Positions 29,889-40,357 are shown, numbered from the stretch's first letter. The stretch is DNA of 64,000 nucleotides from Cupriavidus pauculus (GCF_008693385.1 NZ_CP044065.1:868001-932000); one strand, 5' to 3'. Made by a program: numbers and translations. The notes: generated from the sequence alone by a model not told the origin.

Positions 29889-30650
29889 TCAGCAGCTGCG
29901 GCTGTAGATCTGCCTGAGACCATCGACGTCAACGAGCTTGACATGGCGCTGACGAATCTGGATGAGTCCGGCCTCGGCGAAGCGCGAGAACAGGCGGCTG
30001 ACCGTCTCGAGCTTGAGCCCGAGGTAGCTGCCGATTTCCTCGCGGCTCATGCGGAGCACGAACTCGGTAGACGAGTAGCCGCGCGCGGACAGGCGTGTGG
30101 AAAGGTTGATCAGGAACGCGGCCAGTCGCTCTTCCGCGCGCATCGAACCGAGCGTCATCAACATGAGCTGGTCCTGCGAGATCTCCCGGCTCATCAGGCG
30201 CAGGAACTGCTGTTGCAGAGAAGGCAGTTCGCTGGAGAGTGCGGTGAGGTCGTTGAAGCGGACCACGCAGACTTCGGTGTCCTCGAGCGCCGAAGCATCG
30301 GACGCGTGCTGCATCTCGCTGAGGCCATCGAGGCCCACGATCTCGCCGGGCAGATGGAAGCCCGTGATCTGCGAGCGCCCGTCTTCCATCGTGACATGCG
30401 TCTTCAGCGTGCCGAAGCGCACCGCGTAGACGGCGGTCAGCGGATCTCCCATGCGATAGAGCGTCTCGCCCTTGTGCACGCGGTAGCGTTCCTGCACGAG
30501 CGTATCGATCTTCTCGAGGTCCTGCTTGTTCATGCCGACGGGCAGGCACAGTTGGCCCATCGCACACGTGGAGCAACGGGGGGACATCTCGGTGATCGGG
30601 ATGGGCGTGAGCAATTGAGACCTGTCGGTGAAGCGCGCTCGCGGGGGCAC
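29889..30650 (-). CDS. fnr: Oxygen-sensing transcriptional regulator FNR
   Basis: 253 residues. CSTCAMGQLC gives three N-terminal cysteines (26, 29, 35) and Cys128 in EVCVVRF the fourth, the set that holds the oxygen-labile 4Fe-4S cluster. A cyclic-nucleotide-type beta-roll follows, then a CRP-family helix-turn-helix REEIGSYLGLKLETVSRLF whose Glu-Ser-Arg recognition helix reads TTGAT-N4-ATCAA. The two FNR boxes in front of ccoI and ccoN are its likely targets. A GTG at 30650 opens the frame without a clear ribosome binding site; ATG at 30587 (residue 22, just before the cysteines) is an alternative. It is convergent with the cco operon and divergent from the TauE/SafE-like gene. Confidence 0.93.
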   Translation of the reverse strand: MPPRARFTDRSQLLTPIPITEMSPRCSTCAMGQLCLPVGMNKQDLEKIDTLVQERYRVHKGETLYRMGDPLTAVYAVRFGTLKTHVTMEDGRSQITGFHLPGEIVGLDGLSEMQHASDASALEDTEVCVVRFNDLTALSSELPSLQQQFLRLMSREISQDQLMLMTLGSMRAEERLAAFLINLSTRLSARGYSSTEFVLRMSREEIGSYLGLKLETVSRLFSRFAEAGLIQIRQRHVKLVDVDGLRQIYSRSC

Positions 30651-30696
30651 GATGAATGCATTCTAGCGTGCGCGCCTAGACGAAAGCGAGGAACAG

Positions 30697-31482
30697 TTGA
30701 TATTTGAGGTACTTTTCAGTGTCTTCCTATTAGCGTTATTGGGTGGCATTCATTGCGCGGCAATGTGCGGTGGCATTGCGATCGCCGTTTCGCCAGAAGC
30801 AAAGGCTGCGGGTTCGCCGGTGCCGCTTATCGCGCGGCAACGCATGCATGCATGGCGGCGCGCGTGGTGGCGCGACACGCTCGCGATGCATGCGGGCCGT
30901 GTGTCGACATACATGATGCTCGGCGCCGCGATGGGGGCGATTGGCGCGCTGGCGTGGATGCATGACGTGCTGCCGCTGCAGCGCTCGCTGTTCGCGCTCG
31001 GCAGTGCGATGCTGATCGTCGCGGGCGTCTGGCTGATGCGGGGCGGCGCGGTGCGCATGGCATGGCTCGAACGGGTGATGGCGCGCGTGGCCGGCGCAAT
31101 GCACACAACGGGCGCAATGGGCGCGACAGGTGCGCGCGTGCATGCGATGTGGGGGCGCCTGGGTCCGGTGCCGCGACGCTACGTCACCGGTCTCGCATGG
31201 GGGCTCGTCCCGTGCGGCATGGTCTACGGCGCGCTCGGGCTCGCGTTGCTGGCGGGCAACGCCGCCTCGGGTGCGCTGGTGATGGGCGCGTTCGGTCTCG
31301 GCACGCTGCCGAATCTGCTCGCGCTGTCCGGCTTCTCGGGCTGGCTGCGGCGCCAGGCGAGGCGCCCTGCGGTGCGGACGCTGGCCGGGCTGGCGGTGGC
31401 GGGCTTTGGCGTGGCTGGCATCGCGCGTGCGGCCCTGCTGCCGGAAATGCTGGCCCGGCACGGCTTCTGTCTCGTGCTCTGA
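30697..31482 (+). CDS. Sulfite exporter TauE/SafE-like (DsbD-beta fold) membrane protein
   Basis: 261 residues with about six hydrophobic segments. LLGGIHCAAMCGG (about 15-27) and WGLVPCGMVYGALGLA (near 167) are the paired cysteine-bearing helices of the DsbD_2/UreH-like family. Members next to cco genes are thought to take part in metal or redox supply for cbb3 oxidase, but this is not proven. Start is an unusual TTG at 30697 preceded by GAGGA; no better start exists. The segment near residues 128-150 is Met/Ala/Gly-rich. Divergent from fnr, 46 bp away. Confidence 0.8.
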   Translation: MIFEVLFSVFLLALLGGIHCAAMCGGIAIAVSPEAKAAGSPVPLIARQRMHAWRRAWWRDTLAMHAGRVSTYMMLGAAMGAIGALAWMHDVLPLQRSLFALGSAMLIVAGVWLMRGGAVRMAWLERVMARVAGAMHTTGAMGATGARVHAMWGRLGPVPRRYVTGLAWGLVPCGMVYGALGLALLAGNAASGALVMGAFGLGTLPNLLALSGFSGWLRRQARRPAVRTLAGLAVAGFGVAGIARAALLPEMLARHGFCLVL

Positions 31483-31540
31483 GCGCGGGGCGGAGGAAGG
31501 GAGCCGGAGGGGGGCGGGAAGGGAGTCGGGAGGGGGCGGG

Positions 31541-31570
31541 TTGCAGGCGCCCCCGGATATGCCATACAAT
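31541..31570 (+). promoter_or_regulatory. Sigma-70 promoter in the gap before scpB
   Basis: TTGCAG (31541-31546), 18-bp spacer, TACAAT (31565-31570); transcription would start near 31577. The nearest gene, scpB, begins about 500 nt downstream, so the product is a long leader or an untranslated RNA. Confidence 0.5.
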
Positions 31571-31698
31571 CGCCGGAACCACGGTATCGCGCACGTAGTC
31601 TTTGTGGCGTCCGCGGCATCGTCAGTGTGATGCCCCCCATCAGGGGGGATATCGACGGATCCCATGCTCAGGCGTGACAGATCCACCCCCACGGTATT

Positions 31699-31726
31699 TC
31701 TGGTTCAAAAGATCTGGTTCAAAAGA
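31699..31726 (+). repeat. Perfect 14-bp tandem duplication
   Basis: TCTGGTTCAAAAGA occurs twice head-to-tail with no spacer, in the unexplained region before scpB. Its AT content stands out from the surroundings. Confidence 0.85.
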
Positions 31727-32078
31727 CCGGGCCGCGCCGTGGAGTGGCGATGCCGGCCCCGGGGCGCTTTCCTGCCCGGGCCCGATATCCGTTGATCTTG
31801 CCGTTGCAGCGAGCGGTTCGCGGCGACGACGTCCGCCCCTGAGGGAGAAGGCGCGACGCAAGAGGTCCATCGGTCGGCCACGCCGGACGCCGGACAATCT
31901 TCTGCCGGAATGACCGGCAAATCGATGCATCAAAACGAAGTGCACGGCTTGAGTGCGACACGCATGCGAGTTGGCTGCGCGACGAGATGGCGGTGGTAAT
32001 CGGCCGCTGTATCCGAAATCTCCCGTGCTTTCGGGACTTTGTCCGGAAGCAGGTGCAATACAGGCTGCACGCAATCAC

Positions 32079-33053
32079 ATGAATACCCAAGAGGCGAAGA
32101 TCGTCCTCGAGACCGCGCTGATCTGCGCGCAGGAGCCGCTGCGCGTGAACGATCTGCGCAAGCTGTTTGCCGACGATGTCGGTGCCGACACCATCCGCGT
32201 GCTGCTCGAAGAGCTACGCCAGGACTGGCTGCAGCGCGGCGTGGAACTGGTTGCGCTCGCAAGCGGCTGGCGATTCCAGAGCCGGCCGGAAATGCGCGAG
32301 TACCTCGATCGCCTGAATCCGGAGAAGCCGCCCAAGTATTCGCGCGCAGTGATGGAAACGCTGGCGATCATCGCGTACCGGCAGCCCGTGACGCGTGGCG
32401 ACATCGAGGAAATTCGCGGTGTGACCGTGAGCACCGAAGTGATCAAGAAGCTCGAGGACCGGAGCTGGATCGAGGTCATCGGGCATCGTGACGTGCCGGG
32501 CCGTCCCGCGTTATATGCGACGACCAAGGCGTTCCTCGACGATCTGGGCCTGCGCACGCTCGATGAGCTGCCGCCGCTGGAAGATGCCCAGGCGCAGGTG
32601 CAGGCCGCGCTGCTGGACCAGCAGGCGATCGATTTCGAAGAGGTGGCCACGGCCAACCCGCAGGTGAGCGCGAGCGGCGACGAGGAAGCCTTCGCGGAAG
32701 CCGCGCCCGAAGAGACGAACGCCGAGACGGTTGCTGAATCGGTCGCCGAGACGAGCGCCGAGACGGACGCCGAGACGGGCGCCGAATCGGTCGCTGAATC
32801 GCAACCCGAGCACGCCGAAGCGCAACCCGAAGCCCAGGCAGAGGCGCAACCCGAAGCGGATATCGCGGAGGAAACCGGCGCGGAACCCGAGCCCGCGCCC
32901 ACGCTTCAAAACGGTCCGGATGACGAGGCGCCTGTGGAACAGGCCCACGGCATCCACGAGGACATCGACGCGTCCGCCGGGGAGGCATCCCCGGCGTCGC
33001 CGGACGGCAGCACGCCGCATCCGGCCGAGGACGATGAGCGCGTGTCCAACTGA
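32079..33053 (+). CDS. scpB: Segregation and condensation protein B
   Basis: 324 residues. The first about 190 residues are the double winged-helix Scp[44 protein letters not shown] and [20 protein letters not shown]. ScpB is the kleisin partner in the SMC-ScpAB condensin that organises the chromosome. Odd: a long C-terminal tail (about 205-324) is made of imperfect Glu-Thr/Ser-Ala repeats ([20 protein letters not shown]), strongly acidic and probably disordered. ATG 32079 matches the family N-terminus. rluB follows 5 nt later. Confidence 0.93.
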   Translation: MNTQEAKIVLETALICAQEPLRVNDLRKLFADDVGADTIRVLLEELRQDWLQRGVELVALASGWRFQSRPEMREYLDRLNPEKPPKYSRAVMETLAIIAYRQPVTRGDIEEIRGVTVSTEVIKKLEDRSWIEVIGHRDVPGRPALYATTKAFLDDLGLRTLDELPPLEDAQAQVQAALLDQQAIDFEEVATANPQVSASGDEEAFAEAAPEETNAETVAESVAETSAETDAETGAESVAESQPEHAEAQPEAQAEAQPEADIAEETGAEPEPAPTLQNGPDDEAPVEQAHGIHEDIDASAGEASPASPDGSTPHPAEDDERVSN

Positions 33054-33058
33054 ACAAC

Positions 33059-35149
33059 ATGCAACATCCGATAGTGAATATTTTGTCTGATTCCGTTGAT
33101 CAAGACGTCCGCCAGCCGGACGATGCCGGTGCGCCCGACGCATCCGGCACGGACGGCGCGCCGCGCCGCAAGGGACTGCGCCGTGGCCTGCGCAATCTGG
33201 TGGCGTCCCGCCGCCAGTCCGCGCAGGACCGCGAGCCCGGCCGCGCGGAAGGTGGCGAGGGCGATGCGTCCGGCGCGGGCAGCGATGCCGCTGCCGCCGC
33301 GCCCCGCGAGCCGCGTGCCCGCGGCCGGCGCAAGCCCGCGGCCCCGGTGGCGGCCGCCGGCGAAGGTGCCGACGGCGATCAGGCCGTGGCGGGCGAGGGT
33401 GGCGACGGTGGCGCGCAGGCACAGCCGCAGGGCCAGCCCGGCGGCGGCAATCGCAAGCGCCGCCAGCAGCCGCAACGCAAGGCCGCGCTCGTCGATGGCG
33501 AGGCGCGTCCCGCGGCCGGCAATGCACAAGGCAAGCGCGGCAAGGGCGGTAGCCGCGGCCAGGGCGGTCAGCAAGGTAACCAGCAGGGCAATCCGGGTGG
33601 GCAGAAGGCCGGCGGCCGTGGCGAGCGTGCCGAACGCGGCGACCGCAAGGGCGAGCGCGCCGGCGGCGCGGGCCGCGGTGGCAAGGGCGGTCAGGGTGCT
33701 CAGGGCGGTCAGGGCAGCGAGCTGCTCGTCAAGTCGCCCGCCAAGGCCGCGGCCGGTGCCGAAGACCTGTTCAAGTTCGTGATTTCCGAGCAGTACGACC
33801 AGGAAGACATGGTCGTGCCGCGCACCAAGGCCAAGCCCGTGCGCGAGCTCTCGGCCGAAGACGATGCGCCCAAGCTGCACAAGGTGCTCGCCGAGGGTGG
33901 CCTCGGCTCGCGCCGCGAGATGGAAGAGCTGATCCTGCAGGGTCGCGTGTCCGTCAACGGACTGCCCGCGCATATCGGCCAGCGCATTCTGCCGACCGAT
34001 CAGGTGCGCGTGAACGGCAAGCTGATCCATCGCAAGATCTCGACGAAGCCGCCGCGCGTGCTGCTGTATCACAAGCCCGCGGGCGAGATCGTCAGCCAGT
34101 CCGATCCGGAAGGCCGTCCGACCGTGTTCGACAGCCTGCCGCGCATCAAGACCGGCAAGTGGGTGGCCGTGGGTCGCCTCGACTTCAATACCGAAGGCCT
34201 GCTGATCTTCACGACGTCCGGCGACATCGCCAACCGCTTCATGCATCCGCGCTACGGCGTGGAGCGCGAGTACGCGGTGCGCACGCTGGGCGAGCTCGGC
34301 GAGTCCGATCGCCAGCGCCTGCTGCATGGCATCGAGCTCGACGACGGCGAGGCCAACTTCCTGCGTATCGCGGACGGCGGCGGCGAAGGCGTGAACCAGT
34401 GGTATCACGTGGCGCTGACCGAAGGCCGTAACCGCGAAGTGCGCCGCATGTTCGAGGCCGTCGGCCTGACCGTGTCGCGCCTGATCCGGACGCGCTACGG
34501 CCAGTTCCTGCTGCCGCGCGGCCTCAAGCGCGGCCGCTGGCAGGAGCTGGAAGCCGCGGACGTGCGCACGCTCATGGCCGGCATCGGCCTGAAGGCGCCT
34601 GCCAAGGGCGAGCAGCAGCCGAAGGGCGCCAGCAAGGTGAGCGGCCGCAAGGCGCGCACCGAAGCCGCGATCGCCGGCATGCCGATGCCGACGGGCATGG
34701 ATGGCCTGCCGCGCTTCGAGAAGAGCGGTCCGCGTGGCGGCAGTGGCGCCGGCCGCGGTCAGCCCGATCCGATGCAGACCTCGATGGGCTACATCCCGAC
34801 CGGCCCCGCGCCGCTGACGTCGCATACGACCAAGTTCGGCGGCGGCCAGGGTGGCCTGCGCGGCGGTCAGGGCGGTATGCGCGGCGGTCAGGGCGGCATG
34901 CGCGGTGGCATGGGCGGCGGCGGTGGCGGCACCGGTGGCGGTCTCGGTGGCGGCCGTGGCGGCCGCTCGCAGCCGCCGCGCCGCGGTGGCGGCGATGTGA
35001 ATGGCAATGTGATGCCGAAGGCCGCGAAGGGTGGTAACGGCGGTGGCAACGGCGGCGGAAATGGCGCCGGCGGTGGCGCGGGCGGCAACAATCGTCGTCA
35101 GCGTGGCCGCGGCGGTCACGGCGGCGGCGGCCATGGCGGCAATCGCTGA
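33059..35149 (+). CDS. rluB: 23S rRNA pseudouridine-2605 synthase RluB with long disordered extensions
   Basis: 696 residues, more than twice a minimal RluB. The core has an S4 RNA-binding domain (about 278-325; [20 protein letters not shown]) and the RsuA/RluB catalytic domain with [14 protein letters not shown] (Asp375). It isomerises U2605 in 23S rRNA. The N-terminal about 250 residues are Gly/Ala/Arg/Gln-rich and the last about 130 are RGG- and GGQGG-rich, ending in [10 protein letters not shown], typical of disordered RNA-binding tails. ATG 33059 is the first available; a shorter start cannot be excluded. Just 5 nt after scpB. Confidence 0.92.
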   Translation: MQHPIVNILSDSVDQDVRQPDDAGAPDASGTDGAPRRKGLRRGLRNLVASRRQSAQDREPGRAEGGEGDASGAGSDAAAAAPREPRARGRRKPAAPVAAAGEGADGDQAVAGEGGDGGAQAQPQGQPGGGNRKRRQQPQRKAALVDGEARPAAGNAQGKRGKGGSRGQGGQQGNQQGNPGGQKAGGRGERAERGDRKGERAGGAGRGGKGGQGAQGGQGSELLVKSPAKAAAGAEDLFKFVISEQYDQEDMVVPRTKAKPVRELSAEDDAPKLHKVLAEGGLGSRREMEELILQGRVSVNGLPAHIGQRILPTDQVRVNGKLIHRKISTKPPRVLLYHKPAGEIVSQSDPEGRPTVFDSLPRIKTGKWVAVGRLDFNTEGLLIFTTSGDIANRFMHPRYGVEREYAVRTLGELGESDRQRLLHGIELDDGEANFLRIADGGGEGVNQWYHVALTEGRNREVRRMFEAVGLTVSRLIRTRYGQFLLPRGLKRGRWQELEAADVRTLMAGIGLKAPAKGEQQPKGASKVSGRKARTEAAIAGMPMPTGMDGLPRFEKSGPRGGSGAGRGQPDPMQTSMGYIPTGPAPLTSHTTKFGGGQGGLRGGQGGMRGGQGGMRGGMGGGGGGTGGGLGGGRGGRSQPPRRGGGDVNGNVMPKAAKGGNGGGNGGGNGAGGGAGGNNRRQRGRGGHGGGGHGGNR

Positions 35150-35232
35150 GCAGCTTGCCGCACGCGGCGCCCGCGAGGGTGTCGCGTGTCGCCCGGGGCC
35201 TCGGCCCCTGGCGCGCGGCGTCCAGCAGGCTT

Positions 35233-35261
35233 TTGCCTTTTGGACATAATCCGCGTATAAT
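35233..35261 (+). promoter_or_regulatory. Strong sigma-70 promoter of the rimP-nusA-infB operon
   Basis: TTGCCT (35233-35238), a 17-bp spacer and a perfect TATAAT (35256-35261). Transcription would start near 35268, giving a leader of about 110 nt that contains an attenuator-like hairpin. Best promoter match in the window. Confidence 0.8.
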
Positions 35262-35298
35262 CAAAGTCTATTCAAAGTGTCATCCTCCACGTGAGGGT

Positions 35299-35341
35299 GG
35301 GCGAATGATGGGCATTGCGCCCATTTTTTTTTGGTTCGCCC
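35299..35341 (+). terminator. Attenuator-like terminator in the rimP-nusA leader
   Basis: ATGGGC (35308-35313) and GCCCAT (35319-35324) form a 6-bp stem with a 5-nt loop, followed at once by nine T (35324-35332). An outer pairing GGGCGAA (35299-35305) with TTCGCCC (35335-35341) would wrap around the T tract. It lies between the promoter and rimP, so it should control read-through into nusA, whose product is a termination factor. Confidence 0.65.
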
Positions 35342-35377
35342 GCTTCAAAAATTTGAAGGTTCTTACTCGGGATTACA

Positions 35378-35866
35378 GTGCATCTGGCAGATTTGATCGA
35401 AACCACCCTGAACGGCATGGGCTACGAATTGGTGGATCTTGAGCGTGCCCCGGCTGGACTACTGCGTGTTTTTATCGATCAGCCGGATACCGGTATCGTC
35501 ATCGAGGACTGCGAAAAGGTCAGTCGGCAGCTCACGCACGTCTTGACGGTCGAAAATATCGACTACGAGCGCCTGGAAGTCTCCTCGCCGGGGCTGGACC
35601 GGCCGCTGAAGAAGCTGGCCGACTATGTCCGCTTCGCCGGTGCCGAAGCGCGCGTCACGCTGCGCCTGCCTGTCAACGGCCAGAAAAATTTCGTCGGCAT
35701 CCTGCGGGAGCCCACGGGTGAGGCCGGGGCCGAGAAGGTTGGCCTGGAATTCGAAGGCAAGGACGGCCCGGCACTGCTGGAATTCGCCATATCCGATGTC
35801 GACCGCGCACGGCTCGTGCCGGTGTTCGACTTCAAAGGAAATCAAAGAAAAGGGAACAAGCAATGA
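35378..35866 (+). CDS. rimP: Ribosome maturation factor RimP
   Basis: 162 residues; [40 protein letters not shown] and [10 protein letters not shown] are family signatures. RimP helps 30S subunit assembly. Start is a GTG at 35378. Its stop overlaps the nusA start by 4 nt, the conserved rimP-nusA arrangement. Confidence 0.95.
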   Translation: MHLADLIETTLNGMGYELVDLERAPAGLLRVFIDQPDTGIVIEDCEKVSRQLTHVLTVENIDYERLEVSSPGLDRPLKKLADYVRFAGAEARVTLRLPVNGQKNFVGILREPTGEAGAEKVGLEFEGKDGPALLEFAISDVDRARLVPVFDFKGNQRKGNKQ

Positions 35867-37338
35867 GCCGCGAAGTTCTGTTGCTCGTCGATGCGCTCGC
35901 GCGTGAAAAGAACGTCGACAAGGATGTGGTATTTGGCGCGCTGGAAGCGGCACTCGCTTCCGCGACCAAGAAGCGTTTCGAGGAAGATGTCGATATTCGT
36001 GTCGCGATCGACCGTGAATCGGGTGAGCACGAGACGTTCCGCCGCTGGCTGGTCGTTCCCGACGAACAAGGCCTGCAGGAGCCGGACAAGCAGATCCTGC
36101 TGTTCGAAGCCCGTGAGCAGAATGCCGACGCGCAGCTCGACGATTTCGTCGAGGAGCAGATCGAGTCCGTGGAATTTGGCCGTATCGGCGCGCAGGCTGC
36201 CAAGCAGGTGATCCTGCAGCGCATCCGCGATGCCGAGCGCGAGCAGATCCTGAACGACTACCTCGATCGCGGCGAGAAGGTGATGACCGGTACGGTCAAG
36301 CGTGCCGACAAGAAGGGTCTGATCGTCGAGTCGGGCCGCGTCGAGGCGCTGCTGGCACGTGACCAGATCATTCCGAAGGAAAACCTGCGCACCGGCGACC
36401 GTGTGCGCGCGTATATCCTCAATGTGGACCGCGCCGCGCGTGGCCCGCAGATCGAACTCTCGCGCACGGCGCCCGAGTTCCTGATCAAGCTGTTCGAGAA
36501 CGAAGTGCCCGAGATGGAACAGGGCCTGCTCGAGATCAAGGCTGCCGCACGGGATCCGGGCGTTCGCGCGAAGATCGCAGTCGTGGCGCACGACAAGCGC
36601 ATCGATCCGATCGGTACCTGCGTGGGCGTGCGTGGCACGCGCGTGACGGCGGTGCGCAACGAGATCGGCGGCGAGGCGGTGGACATCGTGCTGTGGTCGG
36701 AAGATCCGGCGCAGTTCGTGATCGGCGCCCTGGCGCCGGCGCAGGTCCAGTCGATCGTGGTCGATGAGGAAAAGCACAGCATGGACGTGGTGGTGGACGA
36801 GGAAAACCTCGCCGTCGCCATTGGCCGCAGCGGTCAGAACGTACGCCTGGCGTCGGAGCTGACCGGCTGGCAGATCAACATCATGACGCAGGAAGAATCG
36901 GCGCAGAAGCAGGCCGAGGAAAGCGAAGTGGTGCGCAAGCTGTTCATGGCCAAGCTGGACGTGGACGAGGAAGTGGCGGACATCCTGATCGAGGAAGGCT
37001 TCTCGACACTTGAGGAAGTCGCTTACGTCCCCATCAATGAAATGATGGAGATCGAAGCGTTCGACGAGGACACCGTCAACGAGCTGCGCAACCGCGCACG
37101 CGATGCGCTGCTGACGATGGAACTGGCCCGGGAAGAAAAGGTGGAAGAGGTGTCGCAGGATCTGCGCTCCCTCGAAGGCCTGACTCCCGAGCTGATCGGC
37201 AAACTGGCCGAAGGCAATATCCACACGCGCGACGACCTGGCCGAACTGGCCGTCGACGAGCTGGTCGAGATGATCGGTGTGAGCGAGGACGATGCCCGCG
37301 CGCTGATCATGAAGGCACGGGAACATTGGTTCAACTGA
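35863..37338 (+). CDS. nusA: Transcription termination/antitermination factor NusA
   Basis: 491 residues. N-terminal RNA-polymerase-binding domain, S1 domain (about 135-200; [19 protein letters not shown]), two KH domains ([17 protein letters not shown] and [18 protein letters not shown]) and two C-terminal acidic helix-hairpin repeats (about 350-490). It modulates pausing, termination and antitermination. Coupled to rimP by a 4-nt overlap. A possible terminator in the operon leader suggests autoregulation. Confidence 0.97.
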   Translation: MSREVLLLVDALAREKNVDKDVVFGALEAALASATKKRFEEDVDIRVAIDRESGEHETFRRWLVVPDEQGLQEPDKQILLFEAREQNADAQLDDFVEEQIESVEFGRIGAQAAKQVILQRIRDAEREQILNDYLDRGEKVMTGTVKRADKKGLIVESGRVEALLARDQIIPKENLRTGDRVRAYILNVDRAARGPQIELSRTAPEFLIKLFENEVPEMEQGLLEIKAAARDPGVRAKIAVVAHDKRIDPIGTCVGVRGTRVTAVRNEIGGEAVDIVLWSEDPAQFVIGALAPAQVQSIVVDEEKHSMDVVVDEENLAVAIGRSGQNVRLASELTGWQINIMTQEESAQKQAEESEVVRKLFMAKLDVDEEVADILIEEGFSTLEEVAYVPINEMMEIEAFDEDTVNELRNRARDALLTMELAREEKVEEVSQDLRSLEGLTPELIGKLAEGNIHTRDDLAELAVDELVEMIGVSEDDARALIMKAREHWFN

Positions 37339-37344
37339 GGGACA

Positions 37345-37366
37345 CGGCCGGGACGTGTTCCGGCCG
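37345..37366 (+). other. Stem-loop between nusA and infB
   Basis: CGGCCGGGAC and GTTCCGGCCG are almost perfectly complementary (one G-U pair), with only 2 nt between, so the real loop takes up the inner pairs. No T tract follows, so it is likely an RNA processing or stability element. Confidence 0.45.
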
Positions 37367-37422
37367 CGCGCTTTCCGCAACAAACTGTCCCGACGTAGAA
37401 ACCAAGTATTGAAAGGGTTTGA

Positions 37423-40314
37423 ATGGCAAGCACAACAGTTGCCCAACTGGCCGCAGAACTGAGCCGCAGCGCAGCTGCCCTGCTGGAACAATTGCAGGCA
37501 GCTGGGGTGGGCAAGGCGACGCCTGAAGACATCATCACCGAATCGGACAAGACCCGGCTGCTCGACTACCTCAAGCGGTCGCATGGTCAGGCCGATGACA
37601 GCGCGCGGAAGAAAATCACGCTGACGAAGCGTGAGACGTCCGAGATCCGCCAGGCCGACTCCACCGGCAAGACTCGCACCGTGCAGGTCGAGGTGCGCAA
37701 GAAGCGCGTCCTGATTAAGCGCGACGAGTCCTCGGCCGATACGCATGGCGATGGCGGCGATTCGCAGGAATCCGCGGCCGAACAGGCACGCCTCGAGGAA
37801 GAGGAGCGCCGCCAGCAGGAAGAACAGCTGGCGCGCCAGGAAGCCGAGCTCAAGGCGCGCCGCGAGGCCGCCGAGCGCGAGGAAGCCGAGCGCCGCGCGA
37901 AGCAGGAAGCTCTGGAGGCCGAACAGCGCCGCCAGGCCGAATTGCTGGCCGCCAAGGCGGAGGAAGAAGCCGCGGCAGCACGTGCCGTGGCGGACGCCGC
38001 CGAGGAAGCCGCGCGCACGAAGGCCGAGGAAGACAAGACGCGCCTGGCCGCCGAACGCGTGGAAGCGCAGAAGGCCGCCGACAATGCGAAGGCTGCCGCG
38101 GATACCGCGCGCGCCGAGCAGCAGGATGCCGCACGCCGCCGCCGCGAAGCCGCGGAAGCGGAAGCGCGCGCGATCCAGCAAATGCTCAATGCGCCCGCAC
38201 GTGTGCTGAAGGCACCGTCCGAGCGCAAGGCCGAGGAAAAGAAGGCCGAGCAGACCGGTACGCTGCACAAGCCTGTGAAGGCGCCCGGCACCGAAGTCAA
38301 GAAGGACGAGAAGAAGGCGCCGGCCACGGCGGGCGCTACCACGACCACGACCACCACGGACAAGAAGGGCAAGGTCGTCAAGGCCGGTACTTCCTCGACG
38401 TGGCAGGACGAAGGTTCGCGCAAGAAGGGCAGCGGCCTGAAGACGCGCGGCGATTCGTCGGGTGGCGTCGGCGGCTGGCGCGGCGGTCCGCGTGGCCGCG
38501 GCGGCAAGCATCATGCCGACGAGCGCAGCAACTTCCAGGCGCCGACCGAACCGGTGGTGCGTGAAGTGCACGTGCCGGAAACCATTTCCGTGGCCGATCT
38601 GGCGCACAAGATGGCGGTGAAGGCGTCCGAGGTCATCAAGCAGATGATGAAGCTCGGCCAGATGGTGACCATCAACCAGGTGCTGGACCAGGAAACCGCC
38701 ATGATCGTGGTGGAAGAAATGGGCCACAAGGCGTTTGCCGCCAAGCTGGACGATCCGGAAGCGCTGCTCGACATCGGTGGTGAGGAACACACCGACGCCG
38801 AACTGCTGCCGCGTCCGCCGGTGGTGACCGTGATGGGTCACGTTGACCACGGCAAGACCTCGCTGCTCGACTACATCCGCCGCACGAAGGTTGCCGCGGG
38901 CGAAGCGGGCGGTATCACGCAGCATATCGGTGCCTACCACGTGGAAACCGAGCGCGGCGTGATCACGTTCCTGGACACCCCGGGTCACGAGGCCTTCACG
39001 GCCATGCGTGCACGCGGTGCGAAGGCAACCGATATCGTGATTCTGGTGGTGGCCGCCGACGACGGCGTGATGCCGCAGACGAAGGAAGCCATCGCCCACG
39101 CGAAGGCGGCCGGCGTGCCCATCGTGGTGGCGATCAACAAGATCGACAAGCCCGAGGCGAACCCGGACCGCGTGAAGCAGGAACTCGTGGCCGAGCAGGT
39201 GCTGCCGGAAGAGTACGGTGGCGACTCGCCGTTCGTGCCCGTGTCCGCAAAGACCGGTTTCGGTATCGACGATCTGCTGGAGCAGGTGCTGCTGCAGGCC
39301 GAAGTGCTGGAACTGAAGGCACCGGTCGATGCGCCGGCCAAGGGTCTCGTGGTGGAAGCCCAGCTCGACAAGGGCAAGGGTCCGATCGCAACGATCCTGG
39401 TGACGAGCGGCACGCTCAAGCGCGGCGACGTCGTGCTGGCCGGCAGTGCTTATGGCCGTGTCCGCGCGATGCTCGACGAGAACAGCAAGCCCGCGAAGGA
39501 AGCGGGTCCGTCGATCCCGGTGGAAATCCAGGGTCTGTCGGAAGTGCCCGCCGCGGGCGAGGAAGTGCTGGTGCTGCCGGACGAGCGCAAGGCGCGTGAA
39601 ATCGCACTGTTCCGTCAGGGCAAGTTCCGCGACGTGAAGCTGGCCAAGCAGCAGGCGGCCAAGCTCGAGACGATGCTGGAGCAGATGAGCGAAGGCGAAG
39701 TCCAGTCGCTGCCGCTGATCGTGAAGGCCGACGTGCAGGGTTCGCAGGAAGCACTGGTGCAATCGCTGCAGAAGCTGTCCACGGACGAAGTCCGCGTGCA
39801 GATCGTGCACGGTGGCGTGGGTGGCATCTCCGAGTCCGACGTCAACCTGGCGACGGCATCGAAGGCGGTCATCATCGGCTTCAACGTGCGTGCCGACGCT
39901 GGCGCGCGCAAGCTGGCCGAGCACAATGGCATCGACATCCGTTACTACAACATCATTTACGATGCGGTAGACGAGATCAAGGCAGCCATGTCGGGCATGC
40001 TCGCACCGGAGAAGCGCGAGACCACGATCGGTCAGGTGGAAGTCCGTCAGGTCTTCCGCGTGCCGAAGATCGGCGCGGTGGCCGGCTGTATGGTCACCGA
40101 CGGCATGGTCAAGCGGAACTCGCTGGTGCGCGTGCTGCGCAACAACGTCGTGATCCACAGCGGCGAGCTCGATTCGCTGAAGCGCTTCAAGGACGATGTC
40201 CGCGAGGTGAAGCAGGGCTTCGAGTGCGGTCTGTCGATCAAGAACTTCAACGACGTTCAGGAAGGCGACCAGCTGGAGGTGTACGAGATCACCGAGGTGG
40301 CACGTACGCTGTAA
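37423..40314 (+). CDS. infB: Translation initiation factor IF-2
   Basis: 963 residues. Short N-terminal IF2 domain ([20 protein letters not shown]), a long charged Glu/Ala/Arg-rich helical region (about 110-260), an RG-rich linker with [15 protein letters not shown], a second IF2-N domain, then the GTPase with GHVDHGKTS (from residue 472), DTPGHEAF and NKID, and the beta-barrel/fMet-tRNA-binding C-terminus. It brings initiator tRNA to the 30S subunit. Follows nusA as in most bacteria; an intrinsic terminator lies after it. Confidence 0.97.
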   Translation: MASTTVAQLAAELSRSAAALLEQLQAAGVGKATPEDIITESDKTRLLDYLKRSHGQADDSARKKITLTKRETSEIRQADSTGKTRTVQVEVRKKRVLIKRDESSADTHGDGGDSQESAAEQARLEEEERRQQEEQLARQEAELKARREAAEREEAERRAKQEALEAEQRRQAELLAAKAEEEAAAARAVADAAEEAARTKAEEDKTRLAAERVEAQKAADNAKAAADTARAEQQDAARRRREAAEAEARAIQQMLNAPARVLKAPSERKAEEKKAEQTGTLHKPVKAPGTEVKKDEKKAPATAGATTTTTTTDKKGKVVKAGTSSTWQDEGSRKKGSGLKTRGDSSGGVGGWRGGPRGRGGKHHADERSNFQAPTEPVVREVHVPETISVADLAHKMAVKASEVIKQMMKLGQMVTINQVLDQETAMIVVEEMGHKAFAAKLDDPEALLDIGGEEHTDAELLPRPPVVTVMGHVDHGKTSLLDYIRRTKVAAGEAGGITQHIGAYHVETERGVITFLDTPGHEAFTAMRARGAKATDIVILVVAADDGVMPQTKEAIAHAKAAGVPIVVAINKIDKPEANPDRVKQELVAEQVLPEEYGGDSPFVPVSAKTGFGIDDLLEQVLLQAEVLELKAPVDAPAKGLVVEAQLDKGKGPIATILVTSGTLKRGDVVLAGSAYGRVRAMLDENSKPAKEAGPSIPVEIQGLSEVPAAGEEVLVLPDERKAREIALFRQGKFRDVKLAKQQAAKLETMLEQMSEGEVQSLPLIVKADVQGSQEALVQSLQKLSTDEVRVQIVHGGVGGISESDVNLATASKAVIIGFNVRADAGARKLAEHNGIDIRYYNIIYDAVDEIKAAMSGMLAPEKRETTIGQVEVRQVFRVPKIGAVAGCMVTDGMVKRNSLVRVLRNNVVIHSGELDSLKRFKDDVREVKQGFECGLSIKNFNDVQEGDQLEVYEITEVARTL

Positions 40315-40325
40315 CAGCGGCAAGG

Positions 40326-40357
40326 CAGTGGCGGGCATGTCCCGCCACTGTGTTTTT
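40326..40357 (+). terminator. Intrinsic terminator between infB and rbfA
   Basis: CAGTGGCGGG (40326-40335) and CCCGCCACTG (40341-40350) make a perfect 10-bp stem with a 5-nt loop, then TGTTTTT. It falls inside the otherwise continuous nusA-infB-rbfA-truB order, so rbfA-truB transcription is reduced or started separately. Confidence 0.78.

Larger units (their letters stand above)
31483..32078 (+). other. 596-bp stretch without a convincing gene
   Basis: Between the TauE/SafE-like gene and scpB. It holds a G-rich tract (about 31488-31540), a good sigma-70 promoter pattern (31541-31570), a CCCCCC/GGGGGG hairpin (31632-31648) and a perfect 14-bp tandem duplication (31699-31726). Short frames on both strands are Arg/Pro/Ser-rich and look like noise. 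It could carry a small RNA or a long scpB leader; I recognise no RNA family. Confidence 0.5.

Noticed and set aside
31602..31913. Plus-strand 103-codon frame in the gap before scpB
   Set aside because: Starts without a ribosome binding site, composition is Arg/Pro/Ser-rich, crosses the 14-bp tandem repeat and a hairpin; no family resemblance.
35842..40338. A 1498-codon open frame on the minus strand
   Set aside because: It is exactly antisense to nusA and infB; high GC in third codon positions keeps the reverse frame open. Its translation is His/Arg/Leu-rich with no domain.
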